Made by a program: the position numbers and the translations under genes. Below the pieces are notes generated by a model, which was given only the letters and a program-made list of their open reading frames with translations, ran no database searches and had not been told where the DNA came from. From the NCBI RefSeq assembly GCF_000428825.1, contig NZ_KE386803.1:1-64000 (forward strand): a stretch of DNA of 64,000 nucleotides. The letters run 5' to 3'. Shown piece by piece: positions 8,248 to 17,493 of this stretch (position 1 is its first letter; each line of letters starts with the position of its first letter). Source of the stretch: Desulfomicrobium escambiense DSM 10707 (GTDB lineage Bacteria; Desulfobacterota; Desulfovibrionia; Desulfovibrionales; Desulfomicrobiaceae).

Positions 8248-8718
8248 ATGACCATCGCGCCCCTGGCCGTTCTCGGCATCGCCAACGCGGCATTCTCTCT
8301 CATCGGCTCCCTGGCCGACGCAGTCAGCCGTCCCGACCCAAGGCCTTCACAAGCCACGCAGCAGGCGTATCCGCAGGCCCAGGAATCCGTCTGGCACCAA
8401 CTCGGCAAGGGCATCGACGTCCGCGCCCTGACGCGGGACGAACTGGCCGCCGTGTCGCAGCAGCTCTACCGCAGCGGGGCCATCGGCCTGGACGACCACG
8501 CCGCCATGAGCCTCGACCCGAGCTTTGCGGGCTCCGCCGAACTGCTGACGTCGCCCGACGGCAGCGGCCGGGTGGACTGGATGGCCGAATTCCAGGCCCG
8601 TCTGGCCCGCCATCTGGAGCGGGGCGACGAAAGCTCCGCCGCCCAGGATCGGCGCGTTCTCGACATTCTGGGCCGCCTGCAGGCCGGCGGCAAGGGCGTC
8701 ACGTCCATTAGGGTCTGA
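8248..8718 (+). CDS. Unknown protein with one N-terminal hydrophobic segment
   Basis: A 156-residue protein of unrecognised family. A hydrophobic stretch (IAPLAVLGIANAAFSLIG, residues 3-20) could be a membrane anchor or buried helix; the rest is hydrophilic and predicted helical, with no cysteines. CCGGAGG sits seven bases before the ATG. It is monocistronic: divergent from the efflux pump and ended by a strong bidirectional terminator. The pattern of a short Ala/Gly-rich N-terminus and polar helices resembles flagellar or export-related small proteins, but this is only an impression. Confidence 0.72.
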   Translation: MTIAPLAVLGIANAAFSLIGSLADAVSRPDPRPSQATQQAYPQAQESVWHQLGKGIDVRALTRDELAAVSQQLYRSGAIGLDDHAAMSLDPSFAGSAELLTSPDGSGRVDWMAEFQARLARHLERGDESSAAQDRRVLDILGRLQAGGKGVTSIRV

Positions 8719-8833
8719 AACGGCAGAGTTTGCCCGGCTCCTTTCCCCTCGAAGGCCATGCTCACGGAGTCTGATCCGAAACGGCGGGGCGCGTCAACGC
8801 CCGTGCAAACAGTGACGGGTGTGCCCAGGACGG

Positions 8834-8874
8834 AAAAAGCGGCGCGTCCAGGGATAAGGGCGCGCCGCTTTTCG
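8834..8874. terminator. Bidirectional terminator
   Basis: A twelve-base-pair stem (AAAAGCGGCGCG at 8835-8846, CGCGCCGCTTTT at 8861-8872) lies between two convergent genes. Confidence 0.88.
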
Positions 8875-8899
8875 GAAATTCAAGGAAAGGGGGACGCTG

Positions 8900-9235
8900 T
8901 CAGATGATGTCCTTCCTGGGCTTGAGGGAAATGAGCTCCACTCCTGCCTGGTACATGCCGGACCACCCCCCCATCTGCTGGTTGCACCAGCGCACCATTC
9001 CTATCATGAAGTCCGGCCGCTCGTAATCGATGGCGCCGCTCGCCTCGTCGGCCGGGAAGACCTTGATCAGCACGTCTTCGACGGGCAACGGGTAGTCCAG
9101 TTCAAGCAGGAGCCCGTAGGCGCTGTGGTTGATGATGCGGGCGGGGAAAGGCGAGTCGTAGGCGGGCGAGATGATGCCGCACCGCCTGAGGCTGGCCGCG
9201 CGCGGGTATTTTCTGTTTTCCGAGTTGTCTGACAT
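8900..9235 (-). CDS. PilZ-domain protein
   Basis: A 111-residue single-domain PilZ protein, expected to bind cyclic di-GMP in the cytoplasm. The binding signature is present: an Arg-rich start (RKYPRAASLRR, residues 7-17) and NHSAYG, the usual D/NxSxxG motif (residues 36-41). GGAG lies before the ATG at 9235; a longer in-frame start at 9286 is less likely. It could act downstream of diguanylate cyclases such as SiaD at 17.5 kb (inference). Confidence 0.85.
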   Translation of the reverse strand: MSDNSENRKYPRAASLRRCGIISPAYDSPFPARIINHSAYGLLLELDYPLPVEDVLIKVFPADEASGAIDYERPDFMIGMVRWCNQQMGGWSGMYQAGVELISLKPRKDII

Positions 9236-9474
9236 GGTTGTCTCCGGCTTGATTGACACAGGTGTGACGCTCCGCGTCGAGAGCATGCTGCCGCCAAGTC
9301 CGCCGGGTCAGGGGTCGGGCCTGGCCGCGGCTCATTCTGACAACGAGTCGGTATCATTCTCTATTCACGTTGCCAATCCTTGTCTGACATTTTTATTCCC
9401 CAGATGTGCGTTTCGGGGTCCGCTCGGGCCGCCAGGCGCAGGGCCGGGCTGCGGCAGGGCGGCGCAGAAACGCG

Positions 9475-9509
9475 CACGGGCGATCATGCGCAGCGCGTGA
9501 TCGCCCGTG
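9475..9509 (-). terminator. Inverted repeat, probable terminator of the gene at 9533
   Basis: A perfect twelve-base-pair inverted repeat (CACGGGCGATCA and TGATCGCCCGTG) lies just past the stop codon on the minus strand. The following T-run is weak. Confidence 0.5.
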
Positions 9510-9532
9510 AACCGCAGCCTCTGGAGACACGT

Positions 9533-10474
9533 CTAGATCAGCACGTCCACAGGCTCCGCCGGAGGTTCGGTTGCGGTCTCCGCGGCTGGCTGGGTCCCGC
9601 TGCCTCCGACCATGGAGTTGTAGATTTCCAGAAACTTGGCGTAGGCCTGCCCGTTTCCCTTTGGCGGTGAAAGGGGAGGCAGAGCCTGGGTGTCCGTCAC
9701 GCTCTGCCGCAACCCGGCCATGAGGCGCGTGAGTTCCTCGCGCACAAGATCGTTTGCGGTCGGGGTTTCCGCAGGCTGGCCCGTCCCTTCGACGCCCTCT
9801 TGGTCCTGGGGCGGCGGGGTGATGGTGGTGCTGAGGTCCTCGGTGTTCTTGACCGGCGCTTCGGCCTCGGCCGCGATGTCGGCAGCCATCTCCGTGATGG
9901 TGTCGGCGGCGGTGCCCTTTGTCGGCTCGGCCAGAGGTTCGGTCAAGGTTTCTGCTGCCTGTCCGGCGGGTTCCGCCAGGGACAGCAGGGCGGCTTCGAG
10001 GGAGTCCAGCGCGCCGTTCAGATCCGTTTCCCCGTTGCGGAATTTCGTGAGGATTTCGTCGGCGGCCTGCTTGAAGCCATCGGCCAGGGCGGCAAGGTCA
10101 TCCTCCGTCATGCCATCTGTTCCGAGCAGTGCTGCCAACGGCCCCCCGCTGGTGTCTCCGAGTTTGGCAATCAGATCCTGCACGCCGCTTTCCAGTGACC
10201 GCCCGGCATTGGCGGCTCCCGCCGCCTGGAGTTCGTCGAAGAAATTGATGCGCAGGCGCACGTCGGCCACGCCCTTGAAGTGCCCTTCCTGCAGGAGGCG
10301 GATGACCCCTCTGGCGGCCCCGCCTTCGTCATCCGCGCCCGCCGCACCCACGGCGGACGGCTTGGCCTTGGCCGCTTCCCTGGCTGCATGCCTGGCCTCC
10401 AGGACGCTCATGTCGCCCTGTTCCGGCCGGAGCTGTCCCCATGCCTGCGAATTTCCTGCACCGTGCACGTTCAT
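9533..10474 (-). CDS. Unknown Ala/Glu/Pro-rich protein
   Basis: A 313-residue cytoplasmic-looking protein without signal peptide or membrane helices. Residues 1-60 are Ala-rich; 60-165 are helical; 165-245 are low-complexity, rich in Glu, Pro, Thr and Ala (AETLTEPLAEPTKGT), and probably disordered; the C-terminus ends with another Pro/Glu/Thr-rich tail. AGGAGG precedes the ATG. The composition recalls Desulfovibrio-specific flagellar or hook-length-type proteins, but no motif supports this. No function is assigned. Confidence 0.75.
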   Translation of the reverse strand: MNVHGAGNSQAWGQLRPEQGDMSVLEARHAAREAAKAKPSAVGAAGADDEGGAARGVIRLLQEGHFKGVADVRLRINFFDELQAAGAANAGRSLESGVQDLIAKLGDTSGGPLAALLGTDGMTEDDLAALADGFKQAADEILTKFRNGETDLNGALDSLEAALLSLAEPAGQAAETLTEPLAEPTKGTAADTITEMAADIAAEAEAPVKNTEDLSTTITPPPQDQEGVEGTGQPAETPTANDLVREELTRLMAGLRQSVTDTQALPPLSPPKGNGQAYAKFLEIYNSMVGGSGTQPAAETATEPPAEPVDVLI

Positions 10475-10703
10475 GGCCTTGCCTCCTCTGAAACTGATAC
10501 TCTTGCCATGTAACCTTTATCGGCATTGTGCGTGATTTCTTTACGGCGGGCGCACCCCGCATTTCATGCAGACATGGCGTTTACATTGTCCCGGCCATCG
10601 GGTAGGGCGCCCTTGTTTCGCACGGCGTTTGGAAATGTAGTGTGAAATGAGAGTGTTATGATCGAAAATCGATAATGTGTAGTAGATCGGCAAGGAGCCT
10701 GCA

Positions 10704-12056
10704 GTGTCTCAGGAACTGAACAAGAAATTCGGTCTGTTCACCGCCATCGCCATGGTGGTCGGCATCGTCATCGGCAGCGGCGTGTTCTTCAAGGCGGAGA
10801 AGATCCTCACCGCCACGGGCGGGAATCTGCCGCTGGGCATCCTGTCCTGGGTCATCGGCGGGCTGATCATGATCTCCTGCGCCTGCACCTTCGCCATCAT
10901 GGCCACCAAGTACGAGCGGGTGAACGGCATCGTGGACTACGCCGAGGCGGCCATGGGTCGAACCTACGGGTATTATGTCGGCTGGTTCATGGCCATGATC
11001 TACTACCCGACCCTGACCTCGGTCCTGGCCTGGGTCTCTGCTCGCTACACCTGCGTGCTCTTCGGCTGGGACATCACCGGCGGGCAGTGTATGACCATCG
11101 CCGGCTTCTACCTCGTGGCCAGCTACGCCCTGAACGCCCTCTCGCCCGTCCTGGCAGGGAAGTTCCAGGTCACGGCCACGGTCATCAAGCTCATCCCCCT
11201 GGCGCTCATGGCTGTGGTCGGCACCGTCTACGGCATGGGCAACGGCATGATCATGCGCAACTTCACGACCGTGGTGACCGAGGTCGAGCCCACCGTGGCC
11301 CTGTTCACCGCCGTGGTGGCCACTGCCTTCGCCTACGAAGGCTGGATCATCGCCACGAGCATCAACGCCGAACTCAAGGACTCCAAGCGCAATCTGCCCA
11401 TCGCCCTGGTGGCCGGGACCTTCGGCGTCATGCTCGTCTACATCCTCTACTACGTGGGCCTGGCCGGCGCCGTGACCAACGAGACCCTCATGGCCGGCGG
11501 CCAGGAAGGGGCCAAGCTCGCCTTCGAGACCGTGTTCTCGAATCTCGGCGGGACGCTGGTCTTCGTCTTCGTCATCATCTCCTGCCTGGGCACCCTGAAC
11601 GGCCTCATGCTCGGCTGCACGCGCGGCATCTACTCCATCGCCGCCCGCGGCGAGGGCCCTGGCGTAGCCATGTTCCGCCAGATCGACCCCGTCTCCAACA
11701 TGCCGACCAACTCGGCCATCTTCGGCCTGCTGCTCTCGACCGTCTGGCTGGTCTACTTCTACGGGGCCAACCTGACGGACCCGTGGTTCGGCTTCTTCTG
11801 CTTCGACTCTTCCGAACTGCCCATCGTGTCGCTCTACGCCATGTACCTGCCGATCTTCGTGTCCTTCATGCGCAACGAGGGCGACCTGCCCGTGCTGACG
11901 CGCTTCGTGCTGCCGGCCCTGGCCCTGTGCGGCAGCCTCTTCATGATCTACGCCGCCTGCTACGCCCACGGCATGGCCGTAGTGGCCTACCTTGCCATCT
12001 TCGCCGTGGTCATGCTGGCCGGGGCGGTGCTGGCGAAATCCAGAGCCCGGGCCTGA
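10704..12056 (+). CDS. APC-superfamily amino-acid permease
   Basis: A 450-residue inner-membrane transporter with about 12 helices. Helix 1 carries the substrate-binding GSGVFF motif (IVIGSGVFFKAEKIL, residues 22-37), and the helix 6 region FAYEGWIIATSINAELK (about 212-228) is typical of the L-type/serine-threonine exchanger branch of the APC family. The substrate is unknown. The GTG start is preceded by AAGGAG at eight bases. It is a single-gene transcription unit closed by a terminator. Confidence 0.9.
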   Translation: MSQELNKKFGLFTAIAMVVGIVIGSGVFFKAEKILTATGGNLPLGILSWVIGGLIMISCACTFAIMATKYERVNGIVDYAEAAMGRTYGYYVGWFMAMIYYPTLTSVLAWVSARYTCVLFGWDITGGQCMTIAGFYLVASYALNALSPVLAGKFQVTATVIKLIPLALMAVVGTVYGMGNGMIMRNFTTVVTEVEPTVALFTAVVATAFAYEGWIIATSINAELKDSKRNLPIALVAGTFGVMLVYILYYVGLAGAVTNETLMAGGQEGAKLAFETVFSNLGGTLVFVFVIISCLGTLNGLMLGCTRGIYSIAARGEGPGVAMFRQIDPVSNMPTNSAIFGLLLSTVWLVYFYGANLTDPWFGFFCFDSSELPIVSLYAMYLPIFVSFMRNEGDLPVLTRFVLPALALCGSLFMIYAACYAHGMAVVAYLAIFAVVMLAGAVLAKSRARA

Positions 12057-12100
12057 CAGGCTGCGACGCATCGGGATGGCCGAGCATCCCCCGCAAAAAG

Positions 12101-12137
12101 CGAAACCCCCGACCGATGGCCGGGGGTTTCTTTTTTC
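12101..12137. terminator. Rho-independent terminator between convergent genes
   Basis: The stem AAACCCCCG/CGGGGGTTT (12103-12111 and 12121-12129) is followed by CTTTTTT and runs right up to the stop codon of the minus-strand binding protein gene, serving the permease and possibly both genes. Confidence 0.87.
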
Positions 12138-13068
12138 AGCGCAGTTCCACCGCCCACGATTCGAGGGGCGGCATCGTCGTGACGAGCTTCTCGCGCTGCA
12201 GGAACTCCGAGAAGCGCAGGTAGCGGGTCTGATCCAGGGCTCCCGGACGCAGGGCGAAGCGGGGCAGGGTGTCGCGCCAGGCGCGGCGGTTCAGTTCGTC
12301 GTCCAGGGAGGCCCGGTCGCCGGAGACGAAGAGCTTCCAGCTCTCCTCGGGATGGTTGACCAGGAACTGCACGCCTTCCTCCAGGGCGTCGACGAAGCGG
12401 CGCAGCCTCGGGTCGGCCGTGTTCTTGGACGCGGCCACGAGGATGAGTTCGTCGTAAGGCGGCACGCCGTGTTCCTCCACGAAGAAGGCCCGGCCCGGAC
12501 GGCCCTCGATGTCCATCTGGTTCAGCTCGAAGTTGCGGAAGGCGCCGATGACGGCGTCGGTCTGGCCCGTGAACAGGGACGGGGACAGGGAGAAGTTGAC
12601 GTTGACGAGCTTCACGTCGCCCAGGGTCAGGCCTTCCTTTGCAAGCATCGCCTTGAGGATGGCCGTCTCGAAGCCGCCCACGGAATAGCCGATGGTCTTG
12701 CCCTTGAGGTCGGCAATGGTCTTGATGGGGCCGTCCTTCAGGACCACCAGCGAGTTGAGCGGCGTGGCGACCAGGGTCGCGATGCGCGTCAGGGGCAGGC
12801 CCTCGGCCACCTGCACCTGGTGCTGGTGCTGGTAGGACACGGCGATGTCGGCCTGGCCGGCTGCCACGAGCTTGGGCGGGTCGTTGGGGTTGGACGGGGC
12901 AATGAACTCCACGTCCAGGCCGTGCGCCTTGAAGAAGCCCTTTTCCTGGGCCACGAAGAGGGGCGCGTGGTCGGGGTTGACGAACCAGTCCAGGAGCACG
13001 GTCAGCTTCTCGGCCTGGGCCGTCGTGGCGAAGAGGAGGAGGGATGCGAGGATGATGAGTTTTTTCAT
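12136..13068 (-). CDS. thiY: Periplasmic binding protein of a thiamine-precursor ABC transporter (ThiY/NMT1 family)
   Basis: A 310-residue secreted protein with a signal peptide (MKKLIILASLLLFATTAQAE). The mature part matches the NMT1/THI5-like binding-protein family (LDWFVNPDHAPLFVAQEKGFF, GQADIAVSYQ), which captures pyrimidine precursors such as formylaminopyrimidine or HMP. It is the last gene of the minus-strand thiamine unit, but separated from the permease by 438 bp containing tandem hairpin repeats, so it may be expressed differently. The ligand is inferred from operon context. Symbol by analogy to ThiXYZ. Confidence 0.82.
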   Translation of the reverse strand: MKKLIILASLLLFATTAQAEKLTVLLDWFVNPDHAPLFVAQEKGFFKAHGLDVEFIAPSNPNDPPKLVAAGQADIAVSYQHQHQVQVAEGLPLTRIATLVATPLNSLVVLKDGPIKTIADLKGKTIGYSVGGFETAILKAMLAKEGLTLGDVKLVNVNFSLSPSLFTGQTDAVIGAFRNFELNQMDIEGRPGRAFFVEEHGVPPYDELILVAASKNTADPRLRRFVDALEEGVQFLVNHPEESWKLFVSGDRASLDDELNRRAWRDTLPRFALRPGALDQTRYLRFSEFLQREKLVTTMPPLESWAVELR

Positions 13069-13264
13069 ATTGCGTCCTTGTGGTTAAAGTATTGCGGATG
13101 GTTTGGGGTATGGGGTGTGGCAGGGCGGCCGCGCACCGGTCCGCTGCGGCCCGACACGCTGGGGCGGTTCCTCGGGCGGTGCGGAGACGAAGATGGATCC
13201 CCGCCTCCGCGGGGATAACACCGATATGGGCCTTGGGGTGGACGCTTTGGACGTCGTCAATGAT

Positions 13265-13440
13265 CCTGCGCACCACTTCTGAGTCATTCCCGCGAAGGCG
13301 GGAATCCATGCCTTTGCAAACGCAATCCTGCGCACCACTTCTGAGTCATTCCCGCGAAGGCGGGAATCCATGCCTTTGCAAACGCAACCCTGCGCACCAC
13401 CTCGAAGTCATTCCCGCGAAGGCGGGAATCCATGCCTTTC
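13265..13440. repeat. Three tandem 62-bp copies of a hairpin repeat
   Basis: Units begin at 13265, 13327 and 13389, exactly 62 bp apart; the third stops near 13440. Copies 1 and 2 are virtually identical; copy 3 differs at a few bases. Each contains ATTCCCGCGAAGGCGGGAAT, an eight-base-pair stem with a GAAG loop, plus a CCATGCCTTTGCAAACG arm. A related hairpin is at about 13195-13220, and a solitary copy lies at 51571-51600. They resemble REP-type intergenic repeats found in many proteobacteria. Confidence 0.9.
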
Positions 13441-13506
13441 CTTCCACTGCGTCGCGGGCTCCCCAATTCCGCGAGTTTGACTCGGGGATATGGCGCACAG
13501 GTGTTT

Positions 13507-14256
13507 TCATTGCCCTGCATCCCTCGGCTGCCAGAAGACCAGCCTGTCCAGCAGCCGGTCCACGAGAAAATAGAGACTCAGGGACGCCGCCGCCAGAACG
13601 GTCAGGGCGGCGAACATGAGGTCGATCTGCATGCGCGCGTTGGCGTGCAGCATGAAGTAGCCCAGGCCCCGGCTCGAACCCACCCATTCGCCGACCACGG
13701 CGCCGATGGGGGCAACGGCCGTGGCCACGCGCAGGCCGGCGGCGAAGGACGGCAGGGCCGAGGGGATGACGATGCAGGTCAGGACCTTGAGGGGCCTGGC
13801 GTCCATGATGCGGGCCAGCTCCAGCAGGTCGGCGTCGGTGCGGCGCATGCCCGAGTAGAAGGATGAGGCCACGGGGAAGAAGATGATCAGCACGGCCATG
13901 GCCACCTTGGAGGCCATGCCGTAGCCTAGCCACAGCACCAGGATCGGGGCCATGGCGAAGACCGGGATGGCCTGGCTGGCCACCAGCACGGGCAGCATCC
14001 AGCGCTTGAGCAGCGGCGAAAGGATCATGGCCAGGGCGGCCGAGGAGCCCAGGAGCGTGCCCAGTCCCAGGCCCAGCAGGATCTCCGTCAGCGTTGTGCC
14101 CAGATGCCCGGCCAGGACCGGCAGGTGCGCGGTCAGGGCACGGGCCACGGGCAGGGGGCCGGGCAGGATGTAGGGAGGGACGCCGGTCAGGGCGACCAGC
14201 AGCTGCCACAGGCCCGTGAGGCCGACCAGCAGGGTCAGGGGACGCAGGGCCTTCAC
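13507..14256 (-). CDS. thiX: ABC transporter permease, thiamine-precursor type (ThiX-like)
   Basis: A 249-residue inner-membrane permease of the BPD/SsuC-TauC type with about six helices. The EAA-type loop near residues 150-170 (RIMDARPLKVLTCIVIPSALP) contacts the ATPase. The GTG start at 14256 overlaps the stop of the ATPase gene (GTGA, 14253-14256), so translation is coupled and the long upstream frame is not used. Context with thiM, thiE, thiD and a ThiY-type binding protein assigns it to thiamine precursor uptake; sequence alone would only say nitrate/sulfonate/bicarbonate-type permease. Confidence 0.85.
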   Translation of the reverse strand: MKALRPLTLLVGLTGLWQLLVALTGVPPYILPGPLPVARALTAHLPVLAGHLGTTLTEILLGLGLGTLLGSSAALAMILSPLLKRWMLPVLVASQAIPVFAMAPILVLWLGYGMASKVAMAVLIIFFPVASSFYSGMRRTDADLLELARIMDARPLKVLTCIVIPSALPSFAAGLRVATAVAPIGAVVGEWVGSSRGLGYFMLHANARMQIDLMFAALTVLAAASLSLYFLVDRLLDRLVFWQPRDAGQ

Positions 14257-15031
14257 GCGGCCTCCGCATTCATGAGCCGGGCCAGCAGCTGCGCATACAG
14301 GGCCGCCAGTTCCGCACCGGGTTCCCGCGGCGTCCGTCCCGCGGGTTCGACGATTTCCATGACCCGCGCCGGGCTGCCGCCCAGGACCACGATGCGGTGT
14401 CCCAGGCGCAGGGCCTCCATGGGATCGTGGGTGACCAGGACCACCGTGGCCCCTGAGGTCAGCTTTGCCGCCAGATTCTGCAGCCGCACGCGGGTCAGGG
14501 CGTCCAGGGCCGAGAAGGGCTCGTCCATGAGGATGACCGGCCGCTCCTCCATCAGCGTGCGCAGCAGGGCGCCGCGCTGGCGCATGCCGCCGGACAGGGC
14601 GGCGGGGAGCTTGTCCTCGCTGCCGGCCAGGCCCGCCTCGCGGATGAGGGCCAGGGCCTTGTCCCGTTTTTCCCCGCACAACTCGCCGCGCAGCCTGGCG
14701 CCCAGCAGGACGTTGTCCAGCAGGGACAGCCAGGGCAGGAGCAGGTCATTCTGGCTCATCCAGGACACGGCCGTGTCCGAGCCCTCCTCGAAGCGCACGG
14801 AGCCCGAAAAGGCGTAGTGCGGCGTTCCGGCCATGATCCTGAGCAGGGTCGACTTGCCGCAACCGCTGGGGCCGAGGATGCAGGTCGTCCGCCCGCCCGG
14901 GATGGTCAGGTCGAGCTCCCGGAAGATGGGCCGTCCTTCGAAATCGAAGGACAGGCCGTCCAGGGTGATGGCGGATGCGCCGGGCGCCTGTGCGGGGTGC
15001 GCCGGGCCTGGATGGCTTGAAGTCTCAGGCA

Positions 15032-15032
<1 letters not shown>
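14253..15032 (-). CDS. thiZ: ABC transporter ATP-binding protein (ThiZ-like)
   Basis: A 259-residue cytoplasmic ATPase with Walker A GPSGCGKST, Q-loop SQND, signature LSGGMRQR, Walker B VILMDEP and switch His in VLVTHD. It belongs to the SsuB/TauB/ThiZ group. The ATG at 15032 overlaps the thiD stop (TGATG), and its own stop overlaps the permease start, so thiD, the ATPase and the permease form a tightly coupled unit. Substrate assignment is from context. Confidence 0.87.
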
Positions 15033-15846
<814 letters not shown>

Positions 15847-15850
<4 letters not shown>

Positions 15851-16482
15851 GATGCCTCCCGTGCCCTTCGGATGATGTTTAGAAGCTCGGCCGCGGCCCT
15901 TTCGGGGTCGGCCGCGGAAACGATGGCCGAGACCACGGCGATGCCGTCGCACCCGGCCCGGATGACGTCGGCCGCGTTGGCCGGGCCGATGCCGCCGATG
16001 CCCACGACCGGCAGGGACACGGCCGCACGGATGGCCGCGACGCCGGCCAGGCCCAGGGGCGGGGCCGTGTCGGTCTTGGTCGGGGTGGCGAAGACCGGGC
16101 TCACGCCGATGTAGTCGGCGCCTTGGGCCTGGGCGCGCACGGCGTCCTCCACGCACTCGGCCGACACGCCGATGAGCATGTGCGAGCCCGTCAGGCGGCG
16201 GGCGTCGGCGACAAGCATGTCGGTCTGGCCCAGGTGCACGCCGTCGGCGCCCACGGCCAGGGCCACGTCCACGCGGTCGTTGATGATGAGCGGCACGCCC
16301 GTCCCGGCCAGGATGTCGCGCACGGCCCTGGCCTCGCGCACGAACTCCCGCGTGCCGCAGCTCTTTTCGCGCAGCTGCACGCAGGTCGCCCCGCCGGCCA
16401 CGGCCGCCCGCACGATGTCGGCCGTGTCGCGGCCCAGAGACAGCCCGCGGTCCGTGACCAGGTAGAGGGAGTAATCAGGCAT
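15847..16482 (-). CDS. thiE: Thiamine-phosphate synthase
   Basis: A 211-residue TIM-barrel enzyme joining HMP-PP and thiazole phosphate to thiamine phosphate. [35 protein letters not shown] and [11 protein letters not shown] are standard TenI/ThiE motifs covering pyrophosphate and pyrimidine binding. The start at 16482 lies inside the last codons of thiM (eight-base overlap). The gene order thiM-thiE-thiD suggests salvage of imported precursors. Confidence 0.95.
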
Positions 16483-17290
16483 GGCGCTCCTCGCGGATGC
16501 GGCACGAGGCCGCCAGTTCCTCGGGGGTGATGGCGTAGAGGGCGTCCAGCAGGTGGACCTGGAAGGAGCCCGGCCCCTCGGCCCTGGCCCCGGCGCGCTC
16601 CCCGGCCAGTCCGAGGAAGGCCAGTGCGGTGGCCGCGGCGGACAGCGGGTCCGGGTCAACGGCGTGGAAGGCGCCGACCAGGGCCGTGGCCGTGCAGCCC
16701 GTGCCCGTGACGAAGGGCATGAGCGGGTGACCGCCCTCGATGAAGAACGCGCGCCGGCCGTCGGTGACGAGGTCCGTGGGGCCGGTGATGGCCAGGGTGA
16801 CGCCGAGTTCCAGGGCCAGGCGGCTGGCCACGCGCGCGGCGTCCTCGACGGAGTTGCAGGAGTCCACGCCCTTGATGGCGGCCGACTGGCCGGAGAGGGA
16901 CAGGATCTCCGAGGCGTTGCCGCGCACCACCGAGACCTTGGTTTCGGCCAGGATGGTTCTGGCCGCATCCGTGCGCAGCTTCGTCGCGCCGGAGCCCACG
17001 GGGTCCAGGACGATGGGTTTGCCGAGTTGCGTGGCCTTTTTGCCGGCCTTGAGCATGGACGCGACCCAGGCGTCGGTCAGGGTGCCGATATTGAGCACCA
17101 GGGCCCCGGCGAAGGCGGCCATCTCCTCGACCTCGTTCTCGGCGTGGGCCATGACGGGCGACGCGCCGCAGGCCAGCAGGGCGTTGGCCGTGGCGTTCAT
17201 GACCACGAAATTGGTGATGTTGTGGATGAGCGGCTTGTCCCGCCTCACGGCGGTCAGGTTCGCGGCGGCTCTGCGGGCCGGATCGGACAT
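16475..17290 (-). CDS. thiM: Hydroxyethylthiazole kinase
   Basis: A 271-residue kinase that phosphorylates the thiazole alcohol for salvage. KPLIHNITNFVVMNATANALLA near the N-terminus and VTGTGCTATAL near residue 200 are family signatures (substrate pocket and catalytic Cys/anion hole). The start at 17290 follows AGGTATCCCC; the longer upstream frame would run into the riboswitch. First gene of the unit, directly downstream of the TPP riboswitch. Confidence 0.95.
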   Translation of the reverse strand: MSDPARRAAANLTAVRRDKPLIHNITNFVVMNATANALLACGASPVMAHAENEVEEMAAFAGALVLNIGTLTDAWVASMLKAGKKATQLGKPIVLDPVGSGATKLRTDAARTILAETKVSVVRGNASEILSLSGQSAAIKGVDSCNSVEDAARVASRLALELGVTLAITGPTDLVTDGRRAFFIEGGHPLMPFVTGTGCTATALVGAFHAVDPDPLSAAATALAFLGLAGERAGARAEGPGSFQVHLLDALYAITPEELAASCRIREERHA

Positions 17291-17349
17291 GGGGATACCT
17301 CGCACTGCTTGAAGGATGGGAGCGGTGGAGGCGAGGACTGTGTGGGGGC

Positions 17350-17366
17350 GCCGGGAGACCCGGCGG
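17350..17366 (-). promoter_or_regulatory. Hairpin between riboswitch and thiM
   Basis: A seven-base-pair hairpin (CGCCGGG/CCCGGCG, loop of three) follows the aptamer on the minus strand. It lacks a U-run, so it may be part of an expression platform acting on termination by Rho or on translation rather than a simple terminator. Confidence 0.4.
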
Positions 17367-17373
17367 AAGTCTT

Positions 17374-17445
17374 GCAATTCCCTTCGCTGGCACGACCCAG
17401 ATCAGGTTCAACGGGTATCATCTCAGGCTCCTCGCCACCCCTGCA
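17374..17445 (-). promoter_or_regulatory. TPP riboswitch (THI element)
   Basis: On the minus strand the order is AGGGGTG, CTGAGATGATACCC, GAACCTGATCTGGGT, TGCCAGCGAAGGGAA, which reproduces the conserved core of the thiamine pyrophosphate aptamer, including the pyrimidine-sensing CTGAGA and the pyrophosphate-binding CAGCGAAGGGA helices. It lies about 85 bp upstream of thiM and would repress thiMED and transporter expression when TPP is abundant. Confidence 0.95.
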
Positions 17446-17493
17446 AAAACTGCTTCCCGGCTATGGCAAGCCCGGCGAGGTGTCAAGGGTGCG

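Noticed and set aside
10656-12071. 471-codon minus-strand frame opposite the amino-acid permease
   Set aside because: His/Gly/Asp-rich shadow of a 12-helix permease whose own motifs and start site are clear.
13265-13440. CRISPR array
   Set aside because: The repeated unit is continuous over 62 bp with no unique spacers, and no cas genes are present.
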